Part shown: positions 18,208 to 27,686 of the stretch, in pieces
How the letters are laid out: every line of letters begins with the position of its first letter
Position numbering within the stretch: position 1 is the stretch's first letter
From: Lichenihabitans sp033947565
GTDB taxonomy: Bacteria; Pseudomonadota; Alphaproteobacteria; Rhizobiales; Beijerinckiaceae
Assembly (NCBI RefSeq): GCF_033947565.1
Contig: NZ_JARPVX010000005.1
Span: 1 to 64,000 of the forward strand
Length of the DNA: 64,000 bases
Reading direction: 5' to 3'
Translations under genes and position numbers: made by a program
The notes under the pieces: model-generated
Databases searched by the model: none
What the model saw: the letters and a program-made list of their open reading frames with translations, nothing else
What the model was told of the DNA's origin: nothing

Positions 18208-18918
18208 TCGCTTGCTTGATCCTCGTCACATCCCTGGCCGTTCCGCATCGTGGCGGGAGCCATCCTGCCGGTCTGGCGCCAACTCCCCGCTCCGGGTGAG
18301 GGCATCTTGACCAAATAGTTCGCAGGAAACGCTACTTGGCTATCTAGCGATCCGACATTTGTCGATTGATCACCAGCATATGTCAATAGACCTGGCTATT
18401 GGGGAGCCGGTGGAGTTCCGCCCGGTGCAAGGATCGGCGGGTATCGAAAACCCTGGCCGAAACAGGCGCATGGTCGGGCTCGCTCGCTTGATCAACCGCT
18501 TGTCCATTCGGGTCGCCGTTCGCCCTTCTGGGAGGGAGCACGTTCCGAGAGGGTTGCGATCTGTGCTCGGTCGTTTGCGCCGCCTCACGCGGCTGATCGG
18601 ACCGGTCGATCGGCTCGCAGTGGCTGAGATTGCTGCCTCGGACGGCTGGTGCGGAACAAGGACGCCCCGTGTGAGCAGAGCGTGCCCAAAAGGCGATGAG
18701 CCCTCCTCCTTTCGAGAACGGCGACGCTGCCTCGCCTTCGGTTATCACCATGCGATCTCCGAAGGACCTCAACGCAGAATGAATGTCGTGGTCAGGGCTG
18801 GCATCGTTCGAGCGTGGGCCTGCCGCGACGACTCGAACCGCACTTCACCGAACCCAAGTCGCCGCATTTCTGGCATTGTCGATCCATTGAGCGCCCAACA
18901 GCCTACGGAGGCGCGGCG
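18208..18918. other. Divergent intergenic region between polyol operon and flippase gene
   Basis: About 710 bases between the first gene of the minus-strand operon and the plus-strand flippase gene. Open frames here are poor and I call none. A short perfect inverted repeat GACA-TT-TGTC (18354-18363) followed by TTGAT-N11-GTCAA-like half-sites (to about 18385) is a possible operator for the SorC-type regulator. This is weak evidence. The plus-strand ribosome site GGAGG at 18907-18911 belongs to the next gene. Confidence 0.35.
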
Positions 18919-20445
18919 TTGACGCTCGATCGGACATGGTCGGCCGACACAAGGACCAACCGCCCGACTGCGGGTTTTGTCGGGGCGCCTGCGGAGCGGA
19001 TCGACGCCACGCGGCTGAACCGCGCCACGCGGAGCATGCTTTGGCTTCTTGGCCAGAACGGCGCGGCACGCCTCCTGCAATCCTGCACGCAGGTCGTGCT
19101 TGCGTGGCTGTTGTCGCCGGCCGACTTCGGGCAGATCAGCCTGGCCCTGACGGTGAGTTCGCTCGTCAGCGCCTTGTTCCAGCTTGGGCTCGACGACGTC
19201 CTGATGCAGCGAACCAAGGCCATGAGGCTGTGGTACGCGACGGCGTTCTGGTTGAGCCTGCTGGCCTCCCTGGCCAGTGCGGCGACCCTGCTTGCAATCG
19301 CTCCGGCGGTCGCCTCCGTCTACGGCGAACCCGACTTACTTTGGCTGATCGCCTGCCTGGCCCTCGCCAGCCCCCTCGCGGCCCTGTCGACGGTGCCGAA
19401 CGCCGTCATCAGGGCAAGGCTCGCGATGCGCTCGCAGACCATCCTGGTTTGTGGCGAGATCGTCGCCTCGTCGCTCTGCTCGATCGCCCTGGCGACCGCA
19501 CATTTCGGGGTCTACAGCTTCGTCCTTGCGCTGCCGTTCGTCGCGGCCCTGCGCAGCTTGGCGGCTTGGCGCATGGCGGGTTTGTCGCCGTTTGCCGGTC
19601 GCAGGTTTCGCAGGTGGCGCGTCCTCCTGCCGTCGGCCTCGGCCGTGCTGCTGACCCGGTTGTTGAACCTCCTGGTGGGGCAGGGCGATTATATCGTCTT
19701 CGGCCTGACCGCGACCGCGAGCCAGGTCGGCCTTTATTATTTCGCGTTCCGGATCGCCGGCCAGCCGATGCGCCTGCTCGCCGGCAGCGTCACAAGCATC
19801 CTGCTGCCCACCCTGGTCCACCTCGATCCGGTCCAGCAAGGGCGGGCCGCCCTGATGGTGGCGCGCATCATGGCCATCGTGGTGATGCCGGCCTGCTTCC
19901 TTCAGGCGGCGCTCGCCGGCCCGCTCCTGCATCTGTTCTTCGGCGAGCGCTGGCAGTCGGCCAAGATCTTCATCCAGATCCTGAGCGTCAGCCTCGCCTT
20001 CGACGCCGTATCCTGGGTGGTGGGCTCGCTCATGCCGGCCCGGGGGGAGTTCCTCAGGGCCCTTCACTATGTTGCAGCCACCGCGGTGGCGTTTTTCGTG
20101 CTGGTGGTGGCTGGTTCGTTACTCAATCCCGACTACGGCGTTCCCGTCGCGGTCTCGGGCTATTACGTCCTGGTCCAGCCGGCCTATAGCTTGGTCGTGT
20201 TCCGCAGGGTCACGCGCATATCGCTGCGTGTCTTCACCGGGATCTATGCCGCTCCCGTTCTGCTGAGCGGAGCCATCGTGTTCGGAACCACGTTGCTGGT
20301 CGAAGACCGTGCCTCGGACGCCCTGAAGCTTCTGCTGCTCCCCGGCATCGTCCTCCCGGCCTATGCGCTTTGCATCAGGCACGTCCTCCCCGAGCCCTGC
20401 AGGCACGTCGTCGAGCGCCTCAAGACCCTGCGCCGCGGCAGCTGA
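18919..20445 (+). CDS. Wzx/MOP-type polysaccharide flippase
   Basis: About 508 residues with some twelve or more hydrophobic segments and the pattern of lipopolysaccharide/exopolysaccharide flippases: LLGQNGAARLLQSCTQVVLAWLLSPADFGQISLALTV region at the N-terminus, then QGDYIVFGLTATASQVGLYYFAFR in the middle. TTG 18919 is chosen because GGAGG lies seven bases upstream; frames further up (18814) are less protein-like. It should flip undecaprenyl-linked repeat units across the inner membrane. It is the first plus-strand gene of the exopolysaccharide locus and is followed closely by a glycosyltransferase gene. Confidence 0.85.
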   Translation: MTLDRTWSADTRTNRPTAGFVGAPAERIDATRLNRATRSMLWLLGQNGAARLLQSCTQVVLAWLLSPADFGQISLALTVSSLVSALFQLGLDDVLMQRTKAMRLWYATAFWLSLLASLASAATLLAIAPAVASVYGEPDLLWLIACLALASPLAALSTVPNAVIRARLAMRSQTILVCGEIVASSLCSIALATAHFGVYSFVLALPFVAALRSLAAWRMAGLSPFAGRRFRRWRVLLPSASAVLLTRLLNLLVGQGDYIVFGLTATASQVGLYYFAFRIAGQPMRLLAGSVTSILLPTLVHLDPVQQGRAALMVARIMAIVVMPACFLQAALAGPLLHLFFGERWQSAKIFIQILSVSLAFDAVSWVVGSLMPARGEFLRALHYVAATAVAFFVLVVAGSLLNPDYGVPVAVSGYYVLVQPAYSLVVFRRVTRISLRVFTGIYAAPVLLSGAIVFGTTLLVEDRASDALKLLLLPGIVLPAYALCIRHVLPEPCRHVVERLKTLRRGS

Positions 20446-20484
20446 GTTCCACCGACCGATCATCCCCAACCTTCGGTGCCCGCC

Positions 20485-21540
20485 ATGACGTGTTCCGCTC
20501 CATCGGTTCTCTTCGACGAGACGGTCCGTGGGAAGATCGAAGCCTATCTCGGCGATGCGCCTGTCGTGGTCTTCTCGGTCATGCGGAACGAGGTGGTCCG
20601 CGTCCGTGCATGGCTGACTCACTACCAGGCCATGGGCGCATCGAGGTTCGTGGTCATCGACAACGGCTCGACCGACGGCACGCTGGACATCCTCGCGCAG
20701 GCCGGCGTCTTCGTGGTCGAGACCCGGGCGTCCTATGCGGCTTCGAATTACGGTACCGCCTGGCTTTCGGATTTCAGCGCGACCATCCGCCCGGGTGTGA
20801 TCGTGATCAACGCCGATGCCGACGAATTGCTGATCTATGACGGATGGCCCCACACCCGCGTGATGGAGTTCCTGCACGACTTTCGGTCCTCGGAATACGA
20901 CACAATCTTCGGGTTCCTCCTCGACATGTATCCCGATGGGCGCGCCGCGGCTGCGGCAGGCGACGTCGATGATCTGTTCAGCGCGGCGCCCCTCCACGAC
21001 AAGGACTACATTTTTCGATGCCGGCCGGTGCGACCCTGGGAACGAAGCTCGAAGTCGATCGAGATCCTCGGCGGCCCTCGCGCCCGCATGCTGTCCTCCA
21101 TCAAGGATCAGCAGCGCTCCACCTGGCTCAGCTACCTTGTCCAGGGTCAGATCGACAGGCTCATCTATCGCACGCCAGCGAGCCTCGTCAGGCCCCTGGT
21201 CCGCATGTTCCCGCGCCAGATGCCGAGCTTGTCGAAATATCCGATCTTCAAGACCTCGCGACTGTCGTTGAGGAACGCCCACGGGCCGACCGGCCGCAAG
21301 ATCTATCCCTGGAACGTGGTTCTGTGCCACTTCAAGTTCCTGGACGATTTCGAAAGCAAGGCGAGCGAGGAAGCCAAGCGCGGCGAACATTACCGGCGCG
21401 GGTCGGAATACATCATGTATCTGGATGGCCTGAGCGAAGCGAAATGCGGGTTCAGATATGACGGCTCGGTGCGGTTCTCCGTGCCCAACCTCGTCGAGCG
21501 GGGATTGATCAGAAACATTTCGGAGTTCGTGCAAGCTTGA
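20485..21540 (+). CDS. Glycosyltransferase, GT2-like
   Basis: About 351 residues. The N-terminal part shows a GT-A fold: VVVFSVMRNEVVRVRAWLTHY, VIDNGSTDGTLDIL and the acidic metal-binding DADE in VINADADELLIYDG. The layout resembles the Glyco_tranf_2_4 group, which acts on cell-surface glycans. No membrane segment is seen, so it is presumably cytoplasmic at the inner membrane face. ATG 20485 is preferred over GTG 20476. It follows the flippase gene by about 40 bases in the same direction. Sugar and linkage are unknown. Confidence 0.82.
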   Translation: MTCSAPSVLFDETVRGKIEAYLGDAPVVVFSVMRNEVVRVRAWLTHYQAMGASRFVVIDNGSTDGTLDILAQAGVFVVETRASYAASNYGTAWLSDFSATIRPGVIVINADADELLIYDGWPHTRVMEFLHDFRSSEYDTIFGFLLDMYPDGRAAAAAGDVDDLFSAAPLHDKDYIFRCRPVRPWERSSKSIEILGGPRARMLSSIKDQQRSTWLSYLVQGQIDRLIYRTPASLVRPLVRMFPRQMPSLSKYPIFKTSRLSLRNAHGPTGRKIYPWNVVLCHFKFLDDFESKASEEAKRGEHYRRGSEYIMYLDGLSEAKCGFRYDGSVRFSVPNLVERGLIRNISEFVQA

Positions 21541-21562
21541 CGGCTTCACCGTCCTGCCGGAT

Positions 21563-22804
21563 TTAGCGCTTTCCCGCCGCATGTGCTTGGTCCACCTGCA
21601 GCATCAGGCCGAGATAGCTCAGCGCCGCTTCGCGCCAGGCATAGCGGCTGGCCCGAAGGTGGCCGTCGCGACGAAGCGCCTCGACGAGGTCCGGCCTTCC
21701 CGACAAGCGTTGAATGGCCTCGATCCACCCTGGCGCGTCGTCGGGGTCGGCGAAGAGCGCCGCGTCGCCGCAAAGCTCCAGCAAGCCCGGCGTGCGGGAG
21801 GCGATCACCGGGCAGCCGCAGGCCATGGCTTCGATCGCGGGGAGCCCGAAGCCTTCCGTCCGCGAGGGCAGAAGAAACGCGAGGGCTTCGGAGAAGCCGC
21901 GGGCCAGCGCGTCGTCGTCGATGCGCCCGACGCAACGGATGTTGGCTGGTCTTTCGCCAGCTTGCGCATCGAGGCTTCGCGCATCGAAGGCGCCCGCCAG
22001 CACCACATCGATCCCGAGGGCGTCCAGGCCCTGAGCGATGCGCCAGACGAGCGCCATGTTCTTGTGAGCCTCGCCGCGACCCATGCAGAGAACGAAAGGG
22101 CGGTCGCGGCCCCAGCCGGTCTTGGCCTTGCACGGATCCCACCGCAGCGCATGGTCGCTTCCATTGGGAACCACCACGATCTTCTCGGGCGACGCCAGCG
22201 CGAAGTCTACGAAGGTGGACTTCGAGAAGGCCGACACGGTGGTGACGACGTCGGCCCGCTTGGCCAGCGGCGGAAGGATCAGCCGATGCGCCAAGCGGAA
22301 CAGAAGCCCGTAGCTGTTGGGCACGGTTCTGGTCTGCAGGTCATGGATGCACACGATGTGCTTCCTGGCCATCACCGGCGCGAGATTGCAGAAGCTGATG
22401 AGGCCGCCATGGACCCGGCGCGGCAGCTGCCATTGGACCCAGACCTGTGGTAGCCGCGGCCGGAACTCGGACACGATCGACAGGGGAATGTGGCGGAGCG
22501 CGAGCGGTTCAGCGGCCTCACGCGGGGCCACGATGCCGAGGTCGAGGCCCTGCGTCAGGGGGTGCCGCTCTGCCAAGAGGACGTCGAGCGCCCGGGTCAT
22601 CTCACGCCCGTACCGCGCGATCCCGGTCGGACGCAACCCGAGGAAATCGCCGTTGATGGTCCACTGTCTGATGGCCTCGTGGCCGTGGCCACGATCCTGT
22701 GAGCCCGGAGGCGGCGGCAACAGGCGAACCGGCACAGCTCCGATGTGGCGTTCCCGTAGGACGCCCCGGCCCGCGGCGCCGAGGGACGCCGCCGCATCCC
22801 GCAT
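21563..22804 (-). CDS. Glycosyltransferase family 4 (GT-B)
   Basis: GT-B enzyme. The N-terminal domain starts around INGDFLGLRPTGIARYGREM and the donor-binding domain has CMGRGEAHKNMALV, LLPSRTEGFGLPAIEAMACG and VIASRTPGLLELCGDAA, which are typical GT4 motifs with the E-x7-E element. The open frame runs far upstream to 23341, but that part is Arg/Pro-rich and overlaps the divergent gene, so ATG 22804 is used; even this may be slightly too long. It is a paralogue of the divergent gene at 23120 (shared INGRF/INGDF opening). The 22805-23119 gap holds the shared promoter region and no gene. Confidence 0.82.
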   Translation of the reverse strand: MRDAAASLGAAGRGVLRERHIGAVPVRLLPPPPGSQDRGHGHEAIRQWTINGDFLGLRPTGIARYGREMTRALDVLLAERHPLTQGLDLGIVAPREAAEPLALRHIPLSIVSEFRPRLPQVWVQWQLPRRVHGGLISFCNLAPVMARKHIVCIHDLQTRTVPNSYGLLFRLAHRLILPPLAKRADVVTTVSAFSKSTFVDFALASPEKIVVVPNGSDHALRWDPCKAKTGWGRDRPFVLCMGRGEAHKNMALVWRIAQGLDALGIDVVLAGAFDARSLDAQAGERPANIRCVGRIDDDALARGFSEALAFLLPSRTEGFGLPAIEAMACGCPVIASRTPGLLELCGDAALFADPDDAPGWIEAIQRLSGRPDLVEALRRDGHLRASRYAWREAALSYLGLMLQVDQAHAAGKR

Positions 22805-23119
22805 GTCTGCGCAGAAGCTGGCCGGGGAGGCGTTGGGCGGGCTCACGGGTGTTGTCACGGGCGGCTCCTGAACCCCCGCGGCATTCCACTGTCCACGGTG
22901 CGCCTGTCCGACCATGCTTGCGGTCGCCGGGTCGATGGCGGCTTTGGAGGGTGGCCGGGCGTCGCTCCTCCCCTCTGGACGGAAGGCTTCTCCCAAGGGA
23001 GGAGGCGCGGTGAAGACGCGGTGCGCACAGCCCGCGCGCCTACCGCTTTCGATGCATTGCGGCCATGCCAGACCCATGCCCCTTTGTGAGCCGGGCCTGC
23101 GGTCGGCTGGGGACAAGGC

Positions 23120-24322
23120 GTGCGGCGGCACTGGAGCATCAACGGCCGGTTTTTGACGCAGCCCGCCACCGGCGTCCAACGCTATGCCGCGGAGATCGTG
23201 CGAGCCCTCGACGCCCTCCTGGCGCAGGGACACCCGCTCGCGACCGATCTTTCCATCGACCTCGTCACGCCGCCCGGATGCCGCCGCAGGTTGCCGTTGA
23301 TGGCGATCCGAACGGTCGCATGCGGCACCGTTGGCGGCCATCTGTGGGAGCAGGCGGTCTTACCGACACAGGTTTCGGGCGGGCTTCTCAGCCTTGGCAA
23401 TTCAGGGCCCCTGTCGGTTCGGCGCCAAATCGTCTGCATCCATGACGTCAATACACGGGCGTTCCCGCAAAGTTATTCGCTCGCGTTCCGGGCCTTGCAG
23501 CGCGTCATGCTGCCCCTGCTCGGGCAGACCGCCGCCCAGGTGACGAGCGTGTCCCAGCATTCGGCCGCCGAGATCGCCCGCCATGGGATCTGTGCGGCCG
23601 CGCAGATCGCCGTGATGCCCAACGGTCATGACCATGTGGCGCAATGGACGCCCCGGCATTCGGAAACCACCCGCCGGGTGGCCGGTCCCGATACGATCGT
23701 GATGGTCGGAACGCCGGCGCCCCACAAGAACATGGATCTGATCCTCGGCTTGGCGGAGCGGCTCGCTGTTCTCGGCCTGCAGGTCGCCGTCGTCGGGATG
23801 GCGGAAGCGCGGCTTTATCAAGCCGGCAGGTCCGGCACGGGCCGCGATCACGTGACATGGCTTGGGAAGATTTCCGATGCCGAGCTTGCAGCCCTGCTTC
23901 GTTCGAGCCTTTGCTTGGCCTTTCCCTCCTTTGTCGAAGGGTTCGGCCTGCCGCCGCTCGAGGCAATGGCGCTCGGATGCCCCGTGGTGTCCTCAGACCG
24001 TGCCAGCATGCCGGAGATCTGTGGCGATGCCGCGCTTTACGCGTCGCCGACCGATCCCGAAGCCTGGTTGAACTGCTTCGCCCGCCTGCGGCATGACGAA
24101 GACCTCAGGCGGCTGATGATCGCGCGGGGCCGGGCGCAGGCCATGCGGTTCTCGTGGGGCGCTTCGGCCGAACGTTACCTCGAGGCCATGAGCACCATAG
24201 ACGCGCTCGGGGTCACCCGAAGCAGCGCGCCGACGCGCCGATGGATTCCGACGCCGTCGTGGGTCGCCGGAGATGCCGGGCGACGGAGCCGACGCTTGCA
24301 CGAGCCTGCGGCCGATGCTTGA
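23120..24322 (+). CDS. Glycosyltransferase family 4 (GT-B)
   Basis: 400 residues starting at GTG 23120 with GGGGACAAGG just upstream. Motifs: SINGRFLTQPATGVQRYAAE at the N-terminus, SLGNSGPL, CIHDVNTRAFPQSYS, then MVGTPAPHKNMDLILGL, FPSFVEGFGLPPLEAMALG and VVSSDRASMPEICGDAALY in the donor-binding domain. It is paralogous to the divergently transcribed GT4 gene at 21563, suggesting a local duplication with inversion. Its stop overlaps the start of the chain-length/kinase-like gene by eight bases, linking it to polysaccharide assembly. Confidence 0.87.
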   Translation: MRRHWSINGRFLTQPATGVQRYAAEIVRALDALLAQGHPLATDLSIDLVTPPGCRRRLPLMAIRTVACGTVGGHLWEQAVLPTQVSGGLLSLGNSGPLSVRRQIVCIHDVNTRAFPQSYSLAFRALQRVMLPLLGQTAAQVTSVSQHSAAEIARHGICAAAQIAVMPNGHDHVAQWTPRHSETTRRVAGPDTIVMVGTPAPHKNMDLILGLAERLAVLGLQVAVVGMAEARLYQAGRSGTGRDHVTWLGKISDAELAALLRSSLCLAFPSFVEGFGLPPLEAMALGCPVVSSDRASMPEICGDAALYASPTDPEAWLNCFARLRHDEDLRRLMIARGRAQAMRFSWGASAERYLEAMSTIDALGVTRSSAPTRRWIPTPSWVAGDAGRRSRRLHEPAADA

Positions 24323-26195
24323 TCAGAAGGCCGCCTCAACCCTCCTGGACCTCCGTCCAGCCCCGCGGGGCGGCCGGAGCTTCGCCTTCGTGGACCTGTA
24401 CCGGTTCGTGAAGCTGCGCCGCGTGACGATCCTCGTGCCGATCTGCGGTTTCCTCGGGCTCGCCTACGGCTACACGCTGATCGCCCTGCCGACCTATAGC
24501 GCCCGGGCACAGATCATTATCGATCCGCGGATCCCGCAGTTCATTCCCGGGCGAAACGAAGAAACCGTCATGGCGTGGGACAGCGCCCAGGTCGAGAGCG
24601 AGATCGCGGTGCTGTCATCGGAGCGCATCGCCGGCGAGGTGATCACCAAGCTCGGGCTCGAACGGGACAAAGACTTCCATGCGCCCTTGTCGATGATCAA
24701 CCGTCTTCGGCTGCTCGTCGGCCTGAAGCCGACGTCCGCGGAAGGCGAAAGGTCCGACCGGTACCGCGAGGCGCTAGGGGTGATCCACGAAGGCCTCAAC
24801 GTGCGGCGGACGGGCTTGTCCTACGCCATCGACATCACCTTCTCCCACCCGGAGGCATTTCGGACGAGCGAGATCGCGAACGCGATCGCCGAAGCCTATA
24901 TCGCCGACCAGCTCGACAACCGGTCGCAGGCCGCGCGCCTCGGCGGGGAATGGCTGCAGGGCCGGATGGTGCTGCTCCGATCGCAGATGAACGCCGCCTC
25001 GAAGGCCGTCCAGGTGTTTCGCGCAAGCCATAATTATTCGATCACCCGGCCGGGTCCGGCACCCGAGGCCGGGAGCGGCCAGGGCCAGCCCGCTGCCGGA
25101 GACCGGCCCGAGGAAGCGTCGCTCGACGAACTCGACGCTGCCGCATCCACCTATCGTAAGATCTATGAAAGCTTCCTGCAGAGCTATACCGAGTCGGTCC
25201 AGCGGCAGTCGTTCCCGGTGTCGGACGCACGAATCCTCAACCCGGCCAGCCAGCCGACTTCCAAAAGCGCGCCGCGGGGCAGACTGGTCTTCGCCCTTGC
25301 GGCTCTCCTCGGAGTGTTGACGGGCCTGGGATGCGCAATCTTGCGCCACAACCTCGATCGCGCCATTCGCGCGCCATGGCAGGTCGCCGATTTTTGCGCG
25401 ATCGATGAACTCGGCCTCCTGCCGCTCGTTCGCCGCCGCAGCCTCAGATCCGCCTTGGCGCGCCTGCGGATGGTGGTTGCTCGAAAGTCCACGTCGCCGT
25501 GGGTTTTGTCGGGCGCGATCCAGAGCCGCCGTCGTGCCGACTGGCGCTGGCTGGTCCGGCCACGCGGCCTCTACTTTCTGGCCACCCCGGTTCGACCGCG
25601 CTCGCATTTCAGCGACGCGGTCCTGAGCATCAAGACCCTGATGGCCTTGCACCAGCGACACATGACGTGCCGCTGCCTGGGCGTAACGGCGGCCCATCGC
25701 GGCGCAGGCGTTTCGACCGTCGCGAGCAACCTGGCCAGCCTCGCCGCGGCGGGCGGTACCCGGACCTTGCTGATCGATGCCGACGAGTCCCGCCGCACGC
25801 TGAGCCGCCATATGAGGCTTCACGATCATCTCGGATTGCGGGAGGCGCTCGACGACGTCGGCCTCCTCGACGAGGCGATCGTCCGATCTTCCCCGGGGCG
25901 GCCCGACATCCTGCCGGCGTCTTCACCTGGGGCAGGCTCGTTTGCGACCGGCGTCACGAAGCCGGTCGATGCCCTGATGGAGCATCTCTCGACACGCTAC
26001 GACCTCGTGATCTTCGACCTTGCGCCCTTGTGGCCGATCGGCGAGGCGCTCGAATTCTGCGCGGCCCTCGACGGCGTCATCCTGGTGGCCGAGTGGGGGA
26101 GAACCCAGACCGAAGCCCTGACCGCGATGGCGGAGTGCCTCAATCGCGTTCAGGCCCGGACGCTTGGGTTCGTGTTGAACAAGGCCCATGCGTGA
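24315..26195 (+). CDS. Wzz/BY-kinase-like exopolysaccharide co-polymerase with degenerate Walker A
   Basis: About 626 residues. The N-terminal Wzz part has two membrane segments (about residues 38-58 and 320-340) flanking a periplasmic helical region, as in ExoP-type proteins that set chain length. The C-terminal cytoplasmic part (about 450-620) matches bacterial tyrosine autokinases, but the P-loop reads AAHRGAGVSTVASN: the Lys of the usual G-x-G-K-S/T is Val (codon GTT). Walker A' is LLIDADESRRTL and the Walker B region is YDLVIFDLAPLWP. There is no C-terminal Tyr cluster. It may therefore be a structural co-polymerase without kinase activity. ATG 24315 overlaps the previous gene's stop. 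Confidence 0.83.
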   Translation: MLDQKAASTLLDLRPAPRGGRSFAFVDLYRFVKLRRVTILVPICGFLGLAYGYTLIALPTYSARAQIIIDPRIPQFIPGRNEETVMAWDSAQVESEIAVLSSERIAGEVITKLGLERDKDFHAPLSMINRLRLLVGLKPTSAEGERSDRYREALGVIHEGLNVRRTGLSYAIDITFSHPEAFRTSEIANAIAEAYIADQLDNRSQAARLGGEWLQGRMVLLRSQMNAASKAVQVFRASHNYSITRPGPAPEAGSGQGQPAAGDRPEEASLDELDAAASTYRKIYESFLQSYTESVQRQSFPVSDARILNPASQPTSKSAPRGRLVFALAALLGVLTGLGCAILRHNLDRAIRAPWQVADFCAIDELGLLPLVRRRSLRSALARLRMVVARKSTSPWVLSGAIQSRRRADWRWLVRPRGLYFLATPVRPRSHFSDAVLSIKTLMALHQRHMTCRCLGVTAAHRGAGVSTVASNLASLAAAGGTRTLLIDADESRRTLSRHMRLHDHLGLREALDDVGLLDEAIVRSSPGRPDILPASSPGAGSFATGVTKPVDALMEHLSTRYDLVIFDLAPLWPIGEALEFCAALDGVILVAEWGRTQTEALTAMAECLNRVQARTLGFVLNKAHA

Positions 26196-26231
26196 CGTGG
26201 CCTGCATCCCGGAACAGGGCGGCCATTGCAG

Positions 26232-27677
26232 CTAGCCTCCTGCCTGCGCCGCAGCGGCGATGCTGTAGGGCTTCTGGCGGCGTTCGAACCTGGGTCGAGC
26301 TTCGGCCTGCCTGATGGTGTGTTGGCAGGCCACGACGCCCGCGAGCGCGATGAAGAACAGGATGCCCGGATCGGCGCCGCCGCCCGCGATGATGCAGCCG
26401 AGAAGCCAGGTCAGGGCGCAGGCACGCAGGCCCTCGTGTAAGACGAAAGCCTCGAAGGCGGCTGTCCCGGGTTCAGGTTTCCGCACGATCCGGAAGAACG
26501 GAACCATCAGGCAGAGCTGCAGCGCCGTGCCGACGAACCCCAGTTGCGACACGACGGCGACGGCCCAGTTCGAGGCGCGGGAGCTGCCGAACCCGATGCC
26601 GAGCCCCCAAGTGTCTGCGACCGATAGGAGGCTCCTTTCGTTCCAGTGGCTCCGCTCCCGTCCGGATTCCGACTGGGACTTGTCGAGCACGGTCGTCTGG
26701 AACAGGTGCTGGAACGGTTCGAGGATGGAGGCATCGTAAAGGAAGATGAACAGCACGGCTGCCGAAACGGCGGCGATGCAGAGGATCACGGCCAGTCCGT
26801 CCATCCCCAATCGGCCCCGCACGAACGACCATGCCATGGAGGCGCAGAGCGGCACAGTCAAGAGCGTGAGCCCCGCATAGGCGGTGCTGGACGTGGACAG
26901 GACGAGGAGCACGAGCAGAACAACCGCGAGAAACAGCGCATAGCGCGAGCCGCCGTGCTTCCATGCCATGAACGCGAAGGCGAGCGAGGCCATCGACGCC
27001 TGGGCGAAGGCGGAGGCCTCGGAATACAGGCCGTTGATGCGCGCAAATCCGGCCTGTTCGACGTCCGTCAGGAACGCAAAGGTCGCGGTTCTGATCGGCA
27101 GGAATAGATCACCGGCTCCAGCCGTCTTGGCGATGAGATCGATCACGCCGCCGAAAGCGTTGATGCTCGCCCAAACCAGGACGCCGCGCGAAACGACGCG
27201 CAACGGAACGCGGTCGAGCAGCACGGACAGGAGCGCGATGCAGGCCAGCGCCCCGAGTGTGAAATAGCCTGTCTGGGTCACATTGCCGGAGTTGGGCGCG
27301 AGCGCGACCTCCGCCACGCCGCTGTCGCGAGCCGTGACGAACGCGCTCGTGACGCCCGCGAATAAGCGCGGCAGCACGATGGCACCCACCGCGGCGTAGA
27401 TGACAAAGGCGCAGATCGCCCAGGCGATCCAATCGCAGGTGAAGGCCAGGATGAGGCCGCGAACCAGGTGTTTGCTGGTCGCGACCGTGAGCAGAAGGCC
27501 GGCCACAAACACCGACGAGATCAGGGGCGAGGACCCGCCCATCGCACTCAAGGTCATGGCGGAGGTGGTGCCGAACGCGACTGCAGCGATCGTGCCGATG
27601 ATCATCGGAGAGCCCAGGCACCAGCCTAAGACCCAGACCCCGGCGCAGACCAGCAACCCGACGCCGGAGATCTCCAT
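26232..27677 (-). CDS. Wzy/O-antigen-ligase-like polymerase
   Basis: 481 residues, strongly hydrophobic, with some ten to twelve predicted membrane segments and one larger loop (about residues 315-360, containing SESGRERSHWNERS) before the C-terminal segments, the layout of Wzy polymerases. These vary greatly in sequence, so assignment rests on topology and context. An AAGG ribosome site precedes ATG 27677. It is nine bases after the initiating sugar transferase gene on the minus strand and faces the Wzz-like gene. It would polymerise repeat units in the periplasm. Confidence 0.75.
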   Translation of the reverse strand: MEISGVGLLVCAGVWVLGWCLGSPMIIGTIAAVAFGTTSAMTLSAMGGSSPLISSVFVAGLLLTVATSKHLVRGLILAFTCDWIAWAICAFVIYAAVGAIVLPRLFAGVTSAFVTARDSGVAEVALAPNSGNVTQTGYFTLGALACIALLSVLLDRVPLRVVSRGVLVWASINAFGGVIDLIAKTAGAGDLFLPIRTATFAFLTDVEQAGFARINGLYSEASAFAQASMASLAFAFMAWKHGGSRYALFLAVVLLVLLVLSTSSTAYAGLTLLTVPLCASMAWSFVRGRLGMDGLAVILCIAAVSAAVLFIFLYDASILEPFQHLFQTTVLDKSQSESGRERSHWNERSLLSVADTWGLGIGFGSSRASNWAVAVVSQLGFVGTALQLCLMVPFFRIVRKPEPGTAAFEAFVLHEGLRACALTWLLGCIIAGGGADPGILFFIALAGVVACQHTIRQAEARPRFERRQKPYSIAAAAQAGG

Positions 27678-27686
27678 CGATCGACC

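Noticed and set aside
18383..18772. 129-codon minus-strand frame between the polyol operon and the flippase gene
   Set aside because: Pro/Arg/Ser-rich composition with no motif, and no ribosome site; judged non-coding.
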